From Cryobacterium sp. (GTDB lineage Bacteria > Actinomycetota > Actinomycetes > Actinomycetales > Microbacteriaceae), in assembly GCF_025463825.1 (NCBI RefSeq), contig NZ_JAODBG010000107.1, positions 1-32,144 on the forward strand: 32,144 nt of DNA, written 5' to 3'. Made by a program: the position numbers and the translations under genes. The notes under the pieces are model-generated. The model was given only the letters and a program-made list of their open reading frames with translations, was not told where the DNA came from and searched no databases. Positions 13,852 through 22,577 of this stretch are shown here, piece by piece; positions within the stretch are counted from its first letter, which is position 1; each line of letters opens with the position of its first letter.

Positions 13852-16379
13852 TCACGCCGGCGCCGACCGAGCCGACCGTTCCGACCGACCCCGGCGGCCC
13901 GGCCGCGCCCGCCGACCCCACCAACTCCGCCGACCCCGCCGACCCGGCCAGGCCGACCCCGTTGGCGACCGCCAATCTCACCCGCGTGCTCTGCATCGCC
14001 CTCGCAGCGGCCAGCGTTATCTTCGGCGCACTCTCCCTCGGCTCCTTCCTCGCGCAGGGCTGGTACCCCACTCCCATGCTGGCCGGGACGGCGTGGCTGT
14101 TCGCATTCGGTCTGCCCGTTCTCCTGGGCCTCGGCAGCCGGGTCGCACCGCTGTGGATGCTGCAGGGCAACGTCGCGCTCCAGGCCGCGAGCTACATTCT
14201 GATCTGCCTATTCCTTCTGCTGGCCGGCGCCGGCCCGCTGCCCGAAGGTGCCGAGATTCCCTGGGTGATCACCTACACCGGGGTGCCGTGCGTGGCGGTG
14301 GCCGCGTTCGCCGGCCGCAGAACGGCCTGGGCGTTCACGGTGATGGCCACCGGGCTCAGCGGCGCGATCCGCTTCGCGACCACCACCGAGCACCTGCCGG
14401 TGCTGGTCGGCCTGGCCGACGGCCTCTACTCGCTTCTTCTGGTGAGCGTGTTCGTGGCCCTCACCCTGGCCGCCCGCCGCGCGGCCGCGCGGGTGGACGA
14501 CACCACCCTGCTCACCCGGCAAGCCGAAGCCCGCCGGGCCGCCCGGGTGGCGCGCCGGCAGGAGCGCCTGCGCATCGACGCCCTTGTGCACGACAGCGTG
14601 ATCTCCACCCTGCTCATGGCCGGCCTCGGCCGCAGCCCGCTCCCGGTGGTGTCCGAACACGCCGCGAAAACCCTGCGGCAGCTCGACGCGCTCCGCGAAC
14701 CGCCGGTGCAACCGGTGGTGCTGGTCTCCGACCTCCTCCGCCGGCTCAGCCGGCTGGCCGCGCAGATCGCCCCGGATGCGGTCGTGCGGGTCGACGATTC
14801 GGCCCGCCCCGGCGACGGTGCGGTCATCGAACGCACCGTGCCGGCTGTGGCCGTGGCGGCGATGCTGGGCGCCGCGGGGGAGGCGCTGCGCAACTCAGTG
14901 AACGCCGCCGCCGGCCCGCGCGCCGCCTCCGGCCCGGCCCGCCGGGTTCGCCGCAGCGTCACGCTGCTCTCCACCACCGACGGCTGCCAGATCACCGTCA
15001 GTGACGACGGCGTGGGCTTCGACCCGGCCGCGGTGCCGCCGGAACGCCTCGGCATCACCCAGAGCATCCTCGGCCGGATGCAGCAGGTGCCCGGTGGCGC
15101 CGCGAACCTGCGCTCAGCCCCGGGCCACGGCACCGACGTCATCATCGTGTGGGCGCCGGAACGACTGTTCGTGGGTACCGCCCCGGCCGCGGCCGAGCCG
15201 TCTCCCGCCGTCCACCGCGGCTCGGCCGCGCACCAGAACCCCGCTGATCGCCACCCCGCCGAGCGCCGCGACCCCGGCGACCCCGGCGACCCCGGCGACA
15301 CCGGCAGCGCTCCCGGCTTCATCGACCGCCGGTCGGTGCCCCGGCGAGTTGTCGACGCGGCCCTGGACCCCGTCGAGCCGCCCTCCCTCGCCCAGACCCT
15401 CGGCCTGTCCGCCGTCACCACGCGCAGCATCCTGGCCCTGTTCGTACTCGTGCACGGCCTGCTCGCCGTGATCGACCTCGAGCCCGGCCGGCCCACCCAG
15501 CTGGTGCTCGGTGCCTTCCTGCCGATTGTGGTGGCGGCGTGGGTGGCGCTGGTGCGTGGCTTCGACGAACCCTTCCCGCGCCCGCGGGCGGCCCTGATCC
15601 TCGGCCTCTGCGCCGTCGGCGCGATCCTGATGTTCGCCTACCTGCCGCCGAACAGCGCCGCCCCGTTCGCGCACTGGCACCTCGGTGCGATCACCCTGAT
15701 TCTCGTGGTGCTCGGCATCCGCGGGCAGATCGGCTGGGCCTGGCTCGGTTACCTGGGCCTCGCCGCCCTCGCCGTGGGCTGGGCCATGGCCACCGCCCAG
15801 TCGCCGCTGGCCGCGGTCAACCTGATCAGCCGGCATGCCGGCACGCTGCTCGCCGGCACTCTGTTCGTGGTGGGCCTGCACCGCACCGAACGCACCCTCT
15901 GGGTGCTCACCGCCAATGACATCGCCCGGGCCACCCGCGACGCCACCCTGGTCGCCGCCATCGAGGAACGTGAGGCCGAGCTGAGGCGGGTCAACGCTCT
16001 CGCCCAGCCCACCCTGCACCGCCTCGCCGAGCCGCGCCCCCTCACCGACGCCGAACGCGCCGAGTGCCTCCTCATCGAGGCGGGCCTCCGCGACGCCATC
16101 CGCGGCCGGGTGCTGTTCCTCGAACCGGTGATCACCGCCGTGGCCAACGCCCGGCAGCGCGGCGTGGAGGTCACCGTGCTCGACGACAGCGGCGACACCC
16201 CGCCCGACGCCCTGCCCGCCTTGGCCCGCACCGTCGCCGACGTGCTCGACACCGTCGACGCCGGCCGGGTCACCATCCGCGTCCTCCCCGCCGGCCGAGC
16301 GGATGTGGCCACCCTGGTCATCGAGTCCGGCACCAACCGCATCCTTTCGGTCGGCCCGGCCGGAGCCCTGACCACTTAG
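13848..16379 (+). CDS. Tandem sensor: histidine kinase fused to a degenerate kinase-like half
   Basis: The 843-residue protein starts at ATG 13848 inside the regulator's stop. After a Pro/Asp/Ala-rich N-terminal tail, residues 45-210 hold about six membrane helices. The catalytic half has LVHDSVISTL (H249), N-box EALRNSVNAA (345-354) and G1 DDGVGFD (386-392) with a GHGTDV lid. A low-complexity linker with (DPG)3 at about 475-486 follows, then a second set of about six helices (522-678) and a cytoplasmic part (690-843) with no histidine motif, N-box or G-boxes. The two halves mirror, in order, the separate genes at 9546 and 10925. Kinase activity of the first half is likely. The role of the second is inferred to be regulatory. 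Confidence 0.85.
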   Translation: MITPAPTEPTVPTDPGGPAAPADPTNSADPADPARPTPLATANLTRVLCIALAAASVIFGALSLGSFLAQGWYPTPMLAGTAWLFAFGLPVLLGLGSRVAPLWMLQGNVALQAASYILICLFLLLAGAGPLPEGAEIPWVITYTGVPCVAVAAFAGRRTAWAFTVMATGLSGAIRFATTTEHLPVLVGLADGLYSLLLVSVFVALTLAARRAAARVDDTTLLTRQAEARRAARVARRQERLRIDALVHDSVISTLLMAGLGRSPLPVVSEHAAKTLRQLDALREPPVQPVVLVSDLLRRLSRLAAQIAPDAVVRVDDSARPGDGAVIERTVPAVAVAAMLGAAGEALRNSVNAAAGPRAASGPARRVRRSVTLLSTTDGCQITVSDDGVGFDPAAVPPERLGITQSILGRMQQVPGGAANLRSAPGHGTDVIIVWAPERLFVGTAPAAAEPSPAVHRGSAAHQNPADRHPAERRDPGDPGDPGDTGSAPGFIDRRSVPRRVVDAALDPVEPPSLAQTLGLSAVTTRSILALFVLVHGLLAVIDLEPGRPTQLVLGAFLPIVVAAWVALVRGFDEPFPRPRAALILGLCAVGAILMFAYLPPNSAAPFAHWHLGAITLILVVLGIRGQIGWAWLGYLGLAALAVGWAMATAQSPLAAVNLISRHAGTLLAGTLFVVGLHRTERTLWVLTANDIARATRDATLVAAIEEREAELRRVNALAQPTLHRLAEPRPLTDAERAECLLIEAGLRDAIRGRVLFLEPVITAVANARQRGVEVTVLDDSGDTPPDALPALARTVADVLDTVDAGRVTIRVLPAGRADVATLVIESGTNRILSVGPAGALTT
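15270..15305 (+). repeat. 9-bp tandem repeat (GACCCCGGC)x4 coding DPG linker
   Basis: Three exact GACCCCGGC units and one GACACCGGC encode (Asp-Pro-Gly)3-Asp-Thr-Gly in the linker between the two halves of the fused sensor. The length could vary by slippage without breaking the frame. Confidence 0.8.
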
Positions 16380-16720
16380 CCCCAATCGAGCGCCCCGCTG
16401 GCAGGGGCCCCGATGCGCAACTCCTGCAAAATCTCCACAAGTGTCCGAAACAGCTGAATACAGGCCGTTTCGACGGATGCAGCAGGAGTTCTGCATCGGT
16501 CCGCATGCCGTCCACCACCGGTTGAGCCGGTCGAGATCTCGCGCGCCGCCCCTAAGCCAATAGTGAAGCGTCTGCCTGACCACGGTGAGTTCACAAGACG
16601 GCGGCGTCACCTCGACGGCCTAGCACCGGCTGGGCTGCCTCAGGTCGATGCGGCGCCGCCGGTGCAGCCGGGAAGCACCGTGTCAGCGCTCTTCGAAAAG
16701 TAGGCCAGTAACGCTCGGGT
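16380..16720. other. Intergenic stretch with a long inverted repeat, no gene seen
   Basis: About 340 bases lie between the sensor gene and the IS30 remnant. GATGCGCAACTCCTGCA (16412-16428) is nearly the reverse complement of GCAGGAGTTCTGCATC (16482-16497), so the RNA could fold into a long stem with about a 53-base loop. It may end the sensor operon or be a small non-autonomous repeat. The rest shows nothing recognisable. Confidence 0.4.
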
Positions 16721-16745
16721 GGTTTCAAGCCGTCATTGCAACACC
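16721..16745 (+). repeat. Probable left terminal inverted repeat of the IS30-family element
   Basis: GGTTTCAAGCCGTCATTGCA (16721-16740) followed by ACACC resembles ends of actinobacterial IS30 elements as I remember them, and lies 10 bases before the transposase start, as expected. The right end is missing. Confidence 0.45.
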
Positions 16746-16754
16746 TCCACAAGG

Positions 16755-17691
16755 ATGGAGGGCATGTCGTCATCGTCATCGCGGCGTGTGAAGAAGGGGC
16801 CGGGGCGTCGTCCGCAGTCGGCCAAACGTGAGAAGTTCATGGAGCTCAGGGCGCGCGGATGGAGCATCCGAGCGGCAGCGCGGGAGGTGGGGGTGTCCCG
16901 GTCTTCTGCGACGAACTGGGCCAGCGGGCAGAAGAAGTATCGCAACGGGGTGCTTGTGGGGTTTGTGCCTCCGCTGGACCGGTTGACGGTGCGAACGATC
17001 AGTACCCGGTTCCTTTCGCAGGACGAACGCATCAGCATCGCTGATTTGCACCAGAGCGGGGTGAGCATTCGGCAGATTGCCCAGACGCTTGGGCGAGCAC
17101 CGTCAACAATCTCCCGTGAGCTGCGACGGAACACCACGGCCGGTCACGGCTACCGTCCCTTCGACGCCCACCAGCGGGCGACTGCGCGCCGTGCCCGCCA
17201 CCACCGCCGACGCGCTCTAACAACCAGGATCAGCGCTCATGCGCCCATCCCGGCTGGCACCGTTCCGGCGGTCACCGCTACGGACCGGACGCGACCACCG
17301 GCGCGCTCACCAGCGTGGAGAGCGCCACCGTCCACGATTCCAGCAGCCCATGCTGACCATTCACCAGCGCCCATTTCCTCCTGAAGATCGATCTCAGGCG
17401 GGCAACTGGGAGGGTGATCTCATTACCGGTCGCGATCAGGGTTCGGCCATTGGAACTCTGGTCGAACGACAGACCCGACTCGTTCGCCTTCTCCACCCGC
17501 CGCTGCGCGACAGCGACGCACTCCACGCAGCGTTGAAAGCGAGGATGGAGGATCTACCACCCGGGCTGATGCGCTCCATCACCTGGGATCAGGGCACGGA
17601 GATGGCTCGGCACCTCGAGATCGCGAAGACGCTGAACACACGAGTGTATTTCTGCGACTCTCATTCGCCTTGGCAGCGGGGCTCCAATGAA
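16755..17691 (+). pseudogene. IS30-family transposase, internally deleted and truncated
   Basis: The N-terminal part has a first helix-turn-helix (SIRAAAREVGVSRSSATNWA) and the IS30 helix-turn-helix ISIADLHQSGVSIRQIAQTLGRA-type segment ending STISRELRRN. After RRALTT (about 17220) the frame changes and roughly 50 expected residues are missing. It resumes at 17239 with MRPSRLAPFRRSPLRTGR, then the DDE core GNWEGDLITG, WDQGTEMARH and DSHSPWQRGSNE. It is cut just after the catalytic Glu, where IS481-type sequence begins at 17692. The element cannot move by itself. Confidence 0.88.
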
Positions 17692-17855
17692 CCGGCTGCG
17701 CCACATTCTCGGTAGCGGCGCACCCAGCGGTGGGCGCATGGGCGTGAGATGCCGAGCTCTTTGGCGACGTGGGCGACGGGGCGCTTATCCAAAACCACAC
17801 GTTGGCTGAGGATAAGTTTCCCGCGCATGGTCAACGGCGGATTAGGGTGACCCAT
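17692..17855 (-). pseudogene. IS481-family transposase, N-terminal fragment
   Basis: From the ATG at 17855 the fragment reads MGHPNPPLTMRGKLILSQRV, then VAHVAKELGISRPCAHRWVR as a helix-turn-helix, and RYRECGAAGS. This is the normal N-terminus of actinobacterial IS481 transposases. The rest, including the whole DDE domain, is replaced by reversed IS30 sequence (LEPRCQGE then stop). Confidence 0.85.
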
Positions 17856-17958
17856 GGGAACCTCCGGTGCTTGTGACGGCGTTAGACCCCTCCACTGAGC
17901 CCGGAGGTTCTCCCATTGCACAAGCCCAGAAGTGTCACCCAGGTTATGGCCCAGTACA
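17692..17958 (-). mobile_element. IS481-family remnant (5' end) joined to the IS30 remnant
   Basis: On the minus strand the element starts with a probable terminal repeat TGTACTGGGCCATAACCTGG (17958 to 17939), continues through about 100 bases of leader, and holds the first 54 codons of a transposase before it stops at the IS30 junction (17691/17692). The outer end lies one base from the stop codon of the GntR gene. Confidence 0.6.
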
Positions 17959-17959
17959 G

Positions 17960-18664
17960 CTAGCTTCGCCGCACCGAATGGAACGTGAAACGATCACCCC
18001 GGGCCCATCCGACCGCCCACTCCGCCGCGCGACCATCCTCCAGGATGGATAGGCGCTCGTGACGGAGTATCGGCGCCCCTTCCACTGTGCGCAACACCTC
18101 GGCGATCGGTTGCGTGGCGATTCCGGCGCTCATGGAGTACCGAACCTCCACCACTTCGCTTTCTGCCACTGCACCTATCACCACGTGCAGGGAATCCGTC
18201 GGACCTAGCCGATGCATGACGTCCTCGAGATCCGGAGGAAGGTAGGACGTCCAGTAGCTCGCCGACTCGCCGTCGGCGAGCGTGAGTCGTTCGATCATCA
18301 CCGCTTGCGCACCTTCAGCGAGGCCGAGCATCGATCGCACGATCGGTGCCGCCTCGACTAAAGCGAACTCGACAGGCTCGCGAGCAAGCTCCACACCGCT
18401 ATCTGTCGGGTTGAAACCCTCGATCTTGTCGACCCGATGTCCGAAGCGTTGACCGACTACGAAAGTGCCCGTGCCTTGGTGCCGCTCGACGAACCCCTCG
18501 CTTCGCAGTGCCGACAATGCATCACGGATGACGTTGCGGCTCGCACCGTAGCTCGCTTGCAATTCGTACTCCGACGGCAAAAGACCGGGCATCGCGCCCG
18601 CCAAGATCGCGGCGCGCATAAGGTCGGTGACCCGGCGCAGAACGCTGTTACGTTCGCCCTTCAT
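17960..18664 (-). CDS. GntR-family (HutC/UTRA type) regulator
   Basis: The protein has 234 residues. The N-terminal winged helix (about 8-72) carries the GntR pattern LPSEYELQASYGASRNVIRDALSAL (split around residue 40) and the wing FVERHQGTGTFV. The UTRA ligand-binding domain follows (about 90-230). Such proteins repress a catabolic operon until a pathway metabolite binds. It is the last gene of the nine-gene minus-strand operon and its start overlaps the MFS gene by 17 bases. An inverted repeat ahead of the first gene (26100-26112) is a possible target. The C-terminus ends right at the IS481 remnant, so the final residue or two may be IS-derived, but the domain looks complete. Confidence 0.9.
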   Translation of the reverse strand: MKGERNSVLRRVTDLMRAAILAGAMPGLLPSEYELQASYGASRNVIRDALSALRSEGFVERHQGTGTFVVGQRFGHRVDKIEGFNPTDSGVELAREPVEFALVEAAPIVRSMLGLAEGAQAVMIERLTLADGESASYWTSYLPPDLEDVMHRLGPTDSLHVVIGAVAESEVVEVRYSMSAGIATQPIAEVLRTVEGAPILRHERLSILEDGRAAEWAVGWARGDRFTFHSVRRS

Positions 18665-19940
18665 TGGTCGCGCGCTTTCGTGAGGATCGCTTCGCTCGCC
18701 ATCCGACTCCCCCCTTTTGTCGCTGCGAAAGTGTCACCGTCTCGCGAGCAAGCAGTGCGAAGACGAGTGCGGCGATGAAGGCGACGACCGAGGACACCAC
18801 GATAGCAACCGTGAATCCGAATAGATGGATGACTAAACCGATCACGATCGGACCGACGATTCCCGCCAAGTCACCGAACGTGCGGTAGATACCGATGGCG
18901 GGTCCCCGCCGCGATCCCGCCGCGATCTCCGCCACGTAGGCCGCCGGCACCGGCCCTCCGATACTCGTCGCTAGACCGAACGCGAGCATGAGACCGATGA
19001 AGAGCACGGGCTGCATAGGCAACGCGAACGCCACGGTAGCGGCTCCCGCCGCGACGAGGGTACCGACGATCACACGCTTGCGCCCGACCCGATCGGACAA
19101 TCCCCCGAGGAAGATCGCGCAAACGATGTTGAGCACTGCCATGCCACTGAACAGGACGCCTAGCGTGCCAACCGAGAAGCCCAGGGCTTGATAGGCGATC
19201 AACGGCAAGAGTGTCTGCTGCACTCCGAAGCGACTGAAGAACACGGAGAAGCCGACGGCACATACCGCCACGAAACTCGTGCTTCGTCGAGGCCCTCCTA
19301 CCGGCGCGGCTGGTTCGGCGACTGCGATCACTTCCGAGAGCGAGCGCCACAGCCGCCGTCGCAGAACGATCCAACAGAGGAAGGCGAAGCACACGGCGCC
19401 GGAGACGAAGAACGGAGCGCGCATCCCGAACGTCGTAGCGACGAGGCCGCCAAGCGCTGGCCCTACCGCTCCTCCGGCGAGTTGCAGACCTTGGAGCAGC
19501 GCCATGGCCCGCGCAAGAGAGGTTCTCTCGACGCTATCGGCGAGGAGTGTTTGCCCAGAGGTGATCGCGATGCCGCCCGCGACACCCGTGAGCACTCGCA
19601 ATGCGAGCAGCAGTTCGAAGGAACCCACGAGCCCGCTGAGCGCGGAGAACACGACCACTCCAAGGGCGCCGATCACGAGCAGGCTCGCGCGATTAACCCG
19701 CCTTCCCAGCAACCCCGCGGGGATGTTGGCGAGCACGCGGCCGATGCCGAAACCGGCTACGAGCATGCCGATAAGATCTGCGCTGATCCCCATCTCACTC
19801 GCGAAGGCAGGGAGGATCGGCACGAGGATGCCCCACACCATCTGGGTCGCGGCGATGAGACATGTGATGGCGAGAATCTGCTCGCCGTTCGGGCCACGCA
19901 GCAACGTGAACGCGCTGGGACTGCGGAAATTTCGGTTCAC
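18648..19940 (-). CDS. MFS transporter (12-helix) in the catabolic operon
   Basis: The 430-residue protein has about 12 hydrophobic helices in two halves joined by a loop near residue 205-220. Motif A-like sequences lie in the second half (GGLSDRVGRKRVIVG) and a weaker one in the first (PAGLLGRRVNRASLL). GPALGGLVATTFGMRAPFFV is a motif C-like fifth helix, which is typical of exporters. The GTG at 19940 is a weak start with only 8 bp from the SDR stop. The substrate is unknown. It could export a toxic intermediate or import the substrate beside the ABC system. The C-terminal tail is very basic. Confidence 0.88.
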   Translation of the reverse strand: MNRNFRSPSAFTLLRGPNGEQILAITCLIAATQMVWGILVPILPAFASEMGISADLIGMLVAGFGIGRVLANIPAGLLGRRVNRASLLVIGALGVVVFSALSGLVGSFELLLALRVLTGVAGGIAITSGQTLLADSVERTSLARAMALLQGLQLAGGAVGPALGGLVATTFGMRAPFFVSGAVCFAFLCWIVLRRRLWRSLSEVIAVAEPAAPVGGPRRSTSFVAVCAVGFSVFFSRFGVQQTLLPLIAYQALGFSVGTLGVLFSGMAVLNIVCAIFLGGLSDRVGRKRVIVGTLVAAGAATVAFALPMQPVLFIGLMLAFGLATSIGGPVPAAYVAEIAAGSRRGPAIGIYRTFGDLAGIVGPIVIGLVIHLFGFTVAIVVSSVVAFIAALVFALLARETVTLSQRQKGGVGWRAKRSSRKRATNEGRT

Positions 19941-19948
19941 ACTAGCGC

Positions 19949-20686
19949 CTAGAGCATCATCGCGCCGCCGTTGACGGCGAGCTGTTGGCCGGTGATGAAC
20001 GCGGCACGCGGGGAAAGTAGGAAGGCGACGGCGGCGGCGATGTCGTCGGGCATGGCGAGTCGTCGTAGCGGGTTGTTGCGAGCGTGCGCGGCCAAGTCGT
20101 CGTCAGTCATGACGGCCCGCGGTTGCGCGGTGTCGACCACGCCGGGCACGACGGTGTTCACCCTGATGCCCTCTGGTCCCCATTCCGCGGCGAGCGCCCG
20201 CACCAGGTTCACGACGCCCGCTTTGGAAGCGGCGTAGTGGGCTCCGAGCGCGGCCGGTCGGAATGCCTGGCCCGACGCGATGTGCACGATGGCTCCCGAT
20301 TTTGAACCGAGGCGACGCGCGAAGGCCTGGTCCATGAGGAAGCCGCCGGTCAGGTTCACGGCGAGCACGCGATTCCAGTCGTGCACCGTGATTTCCCTTG
20401 CTGCTGACCGGGGAAAGATGCCAGCGTTGTTGACGAGGCCTGTCGCGACGACGGATGCGGCATCGAGCTGAGCCCAGATGTCCGCGATCGAATCGGGGTC
20501 AGCGAGGTCGCATCCCACCGCCGTCGCCGATCCGCCCGACGCGGCGATCGCATCGGCGACCGCACGAGCGTTGCTGACGTCGATATCGACGCACCACACG
20601 TGCCAGCCTTCGTCGGCGAGCGTCGCCGCTATCCCGGCGCCGATGCCTTGACCGCTACCGGTGACGACCGCATGCGGGGTCGTCAC
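19949..20686 (-). CDS. SDR-family NAD(P)-dependent dehydrogenase
   Basis: The 245-residue classical short-chain dehydrogenase has cofactor motif TGSGQGIG (9-16), NNAG (86-89) and the catalytic set S138, Y151, K155. WCVDID around residue 35 has Asp after the second strand, which favours NAD over NADP. The C-terminal VNGGAMML is typical. It would oxidise an alcohol or reduce a ketone in the pathway encoded by the operon. Its ATG overlaps the stop of the LLM gene by 4 bases. Confidence 0.93.
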   Translation of the reverse strand: MTTPHAVVTGSGQGIGAGIAATLADEGWHVWCVDIDVSNARAVADAIAASGGSATAVGCDLADPDSIADIWAQLDAASVVATGLVNNAGIFPRSAAREITVHDWNRVLAVNLTGGFLMDQAFARRLGSKSGAIVHIASGQAFRPAALGAHYAASKAGVVNLVRALAAEWGPEGIRVNTVVPGVVDTAQPRAVMTDDDLAAHARNNPLRRLAMPDDIAAAVAFLLSPRAAFITGQQLAVNGGAMML

Positions 20687-21705
20687 GACACCACGGCGAT
20701 CGGCGAGACAATGTCTGCGAGCTCATCGAGGGCGTCGACATCGGGAACGTACTTGCACAGCAAGAATTCGACACCCAGTTCGCGGAAACGGTCGATGCGA
20801 TCGCGGATGAGGCTCGGCGGCCCGACGAGTCGCGCACCCATAGCGCCGAGTTGCGGCCCGACGAGGTGAGGTGTCGTGCTGCGCGTACGCGCCTGCAACT
20901 CGTCGACTCGCTGCCAGCCTTCCTCCTCGGTAGCAGCGGGCAGCACGAACGCGCTGACGCAGAGTCCGACCTCCCGGCCATAGTGCGCGGCGCGTTCCCG
21001 CATCTGATCGATCGAAACGCGCGCCGACTCGAGAACCTCGTCGAAGGTGCGGTCAAACCCGGAGCCCCAATCGACGAACCAGTGATCGGCGCTCTTGGCC
21101 ACCATGTCCAGACCACGTTCCGATCGGCTCACAGCGTAGATGGGCGGAAATTCGCCGGCCGTCGCAAGCGGTAGCGCTGCCGGATAGAATTCGGCGCCCT
21201 CCACCACCTCGACGGGAGTGTCGCGGTCGGCCGACCAGGTCGCCCGCATCGTGTCGATGAAGGCCTCGGCTCGAGAGTAGCGCGCTTCGTCACTGTCATG
21301 CCGCACAGAACTGAAGTAGCTCTGCTCGTCTCTGCTCCATCCGGTGACAAAGTTGATGGCACTACGGCCAGGCGCGATGCGATCCAGCGTCGCGGCCATC
21401 TTGGCGAGCATGTTCGGATGCCAGAAGTCCGGATTGGATGCCGGCATGATCTGGATGCGCGACGTGTGCGACGCGACCGCCGCCCCGAGCACCCACGCCT
21501 CGAGGTCCGGTCCGAGATGACGTTCGGCGAAGAGCGCCAGATCGAACCCGAGCCGCTCAGCCTCAAGCACGCTGTCGCGTGCGAGAGTGAACGCTGGGTC
21601 GACCTCTAGGGGCGCGAGCGGCCGTTGAGCTGCCGCAGTCGCGGCGGCGAGTCGTGGCGAATGGGCCGTGACGTGCGGGATGGGAACGTAGATACCGGTC
21701 TTCAC
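20683..21705 (-). CDS. LLM-class flavin-dependent monooxygenase (SsuD/RutA-like)
   Basis: The protein has 340 residues from the GTG at 21705, with AGAGGAG 7-8 bases ahead. An upstream in-frame start at 21759 would lie inside the deacetylase gene and has no ribosome site. MKTGIYVPIP, ERLGFDLALFAERHLG, SRIQIMPASNPDFWHP, LDRIAPGRSAINFVTGW and GEFPPIYAVSRSERGL follow the bacterial-luciferase barrel as in alkanesulfonate monooxygenase SsuD and uracil monooxygenase RutA. It needs reduced FMN, yet no flavin reductase is in the operon. It probably performs an oxygen-dependent C-N, C-S or ring cleavage. GTGA and ATGA overlaps on both sides show tight coupling. Confidence 0.92.
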   Translation of the reverse strand: MKTGIYVPIPHVTAHSPRLAAATAAAQRPLAPLEVDPAFTLARDSVLEAERLGFDLALFAERHLGPDLEAWVLGAAVASHTSRIQIMPASNPDFWHPNMLAKMAATLDRIAPGRSAINFVTGWSRDEQSYFSSVRHDSDEARYSRAEAFIDTMRATWSADRDTPVEVVEGAEFYPAALPLATAGEFPPIYAVSRSERGLDMVAKSADHWFVDWGSGFDRTFDEVLESARVSIDQMRERAAHYGREVGLCVSAFVLPAATEEEGWQRVDELQARTRSTTPHLVGPQLGAMGARLVGPPSLIRDRIDRFRELGVEFLLCKYVPDVDALDELADIVSPIAVVS

Positions 21706-22577
21706 CGTCCGGTCTCCTCTCGATACCGTGACGCGATCTCGCCGCCCGTCGTCCACCACACGCCTTCTGCTTCGCGCATGTGCCCCAGCAGCCGGCGCAA
21801 GGATTCGATGCGGTGTGGTGCGCCGATGAGGTACGGGTGCAAGGCGATTGCCATGACCCTCGGCTCGTCGGCGCTCTCGCGCAGGAGTACATCGAACGTG
21901 CGAATGGCGGTACCGGCGAACTCGTCCGGCGTCATCAACCGCGAGTCGAATGCGGGCTTGTCGTTGACCTCGAGCGGGTAGGGCACGGTCACAAGCGCTC
22001 CGTCGAGCGCGGTGTTCGGCCGGTCGTCGAGCGCCCAGTCAGCGACGTACGAGTAGCCGTTCTCCACGAGGCGGTCGAGCGTCGTCCAGCGTTCGGTGAG
22101 GCCAGCTCCGAGCCAACCCGCTGGCGCTCGTCCGAAAGCATCCGTGAGCGTCTGGGTAACTTCAGCGATCTCGAGCCCTTCTTCTTCTTCGCTCAGTTCG
22201 CTCAAGCGGCGGGAATTGGTGATGGAGTGTCCCATGACCTCCCATGAGGCCTCGCTCATGGCCTGCACCAACTCGGGGTACGCCTCGACGACCGACGAGT
22301 TGACAGTCGCCGTTCCGAGTGCCCCGATTTCCTGGATCGCGTCGAGCACGCGATAGAAACCTACGCGTGCCCCGTACTCCCTCGACGAGAAGCTCATCAC
22401 ATCGGGTACTTTGCCCGTGCCGCCGGGGATCGGCATGTCGAGGGGGAAGAACTCGATGTTGGGGATGATCCAGAGAGCCAAGCGTGCGTCGCCGGGTAGC
22501 GTCCACCCGGCTGGCGTGCGCGCACTGCGATACGGGATCGGCCCGGTTCTGGCCCAAGCCGGTACTTCTGATGTCAT
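21702..22577 (-). CDS. Polysaccharide deacetylase (NodB)-family hydrolase, PuuE-like
   Basis: The protein has 291 residues from the ATG at 22577, which has GAGGGAG ahead and overlaps the hydrolase stop (ATGA). No signal peptide is seen, so it is cytoplasmic and not a cell-wall enzyme. It has the layout of the NodB barrel used by cytoplasmic allantoinase/PuuE-like members: FSSREYGARVGFYRVLDAI, then WEVMGHSITNSRRLSELS in the metal-site region (GHS), then ALHPYLIGAPHRIESL near the end. In this subfamily the enzyme opens a cyclic amide or removes an N-acyl group. With the neighbours this fits attack on a nitrogen compound. The exact reaction is unknown. Confidence 0.85.
   Translation of the reverse strand: MTSEVPAWARTGPIPYRSARTPAGWTLPGDARLALWIIPNIEFFPLDMPIPGGTGKVPDVMSFSSREYGARVGFYRVLDAIQEIGALGTATVNSSVVEAYPELVQAMSEASWEVMGHSITNSRRLSELSEEEEGLEIAEVTQTLTDAFGRAPAGWLGAGLTERWTTLDRLVENGYSYVADWALDDRPNTALDGALVTVPYPLEVNDKPAFDSRLMTPDEFAGTAIRTFDVLLRESADEPRVMAIALHPYLIGAPHRIESLRRLLGHMREAEGVWWTTGGEIASRYREETGR

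Noticed and set aside
15114-16610. 498-codon open frame opposite the fused sensor
   Set aside because: It is a shadow with biased composition and extends into the intergenic region; no domain is recognisable.
16380-17960. Intact transposon or prophage edge
   Set aside because: Both transposases are broken and the right ends are absent; no phage gene, integrase or tRNA target is seen.
21705-21759. Upstream start for the LLM monooxygenase
   Set aside because: The extension lies within the preceding gene and lacks a ribosome site, while the GTG at 21705 has AGAGGAG and a GTGA overlap.
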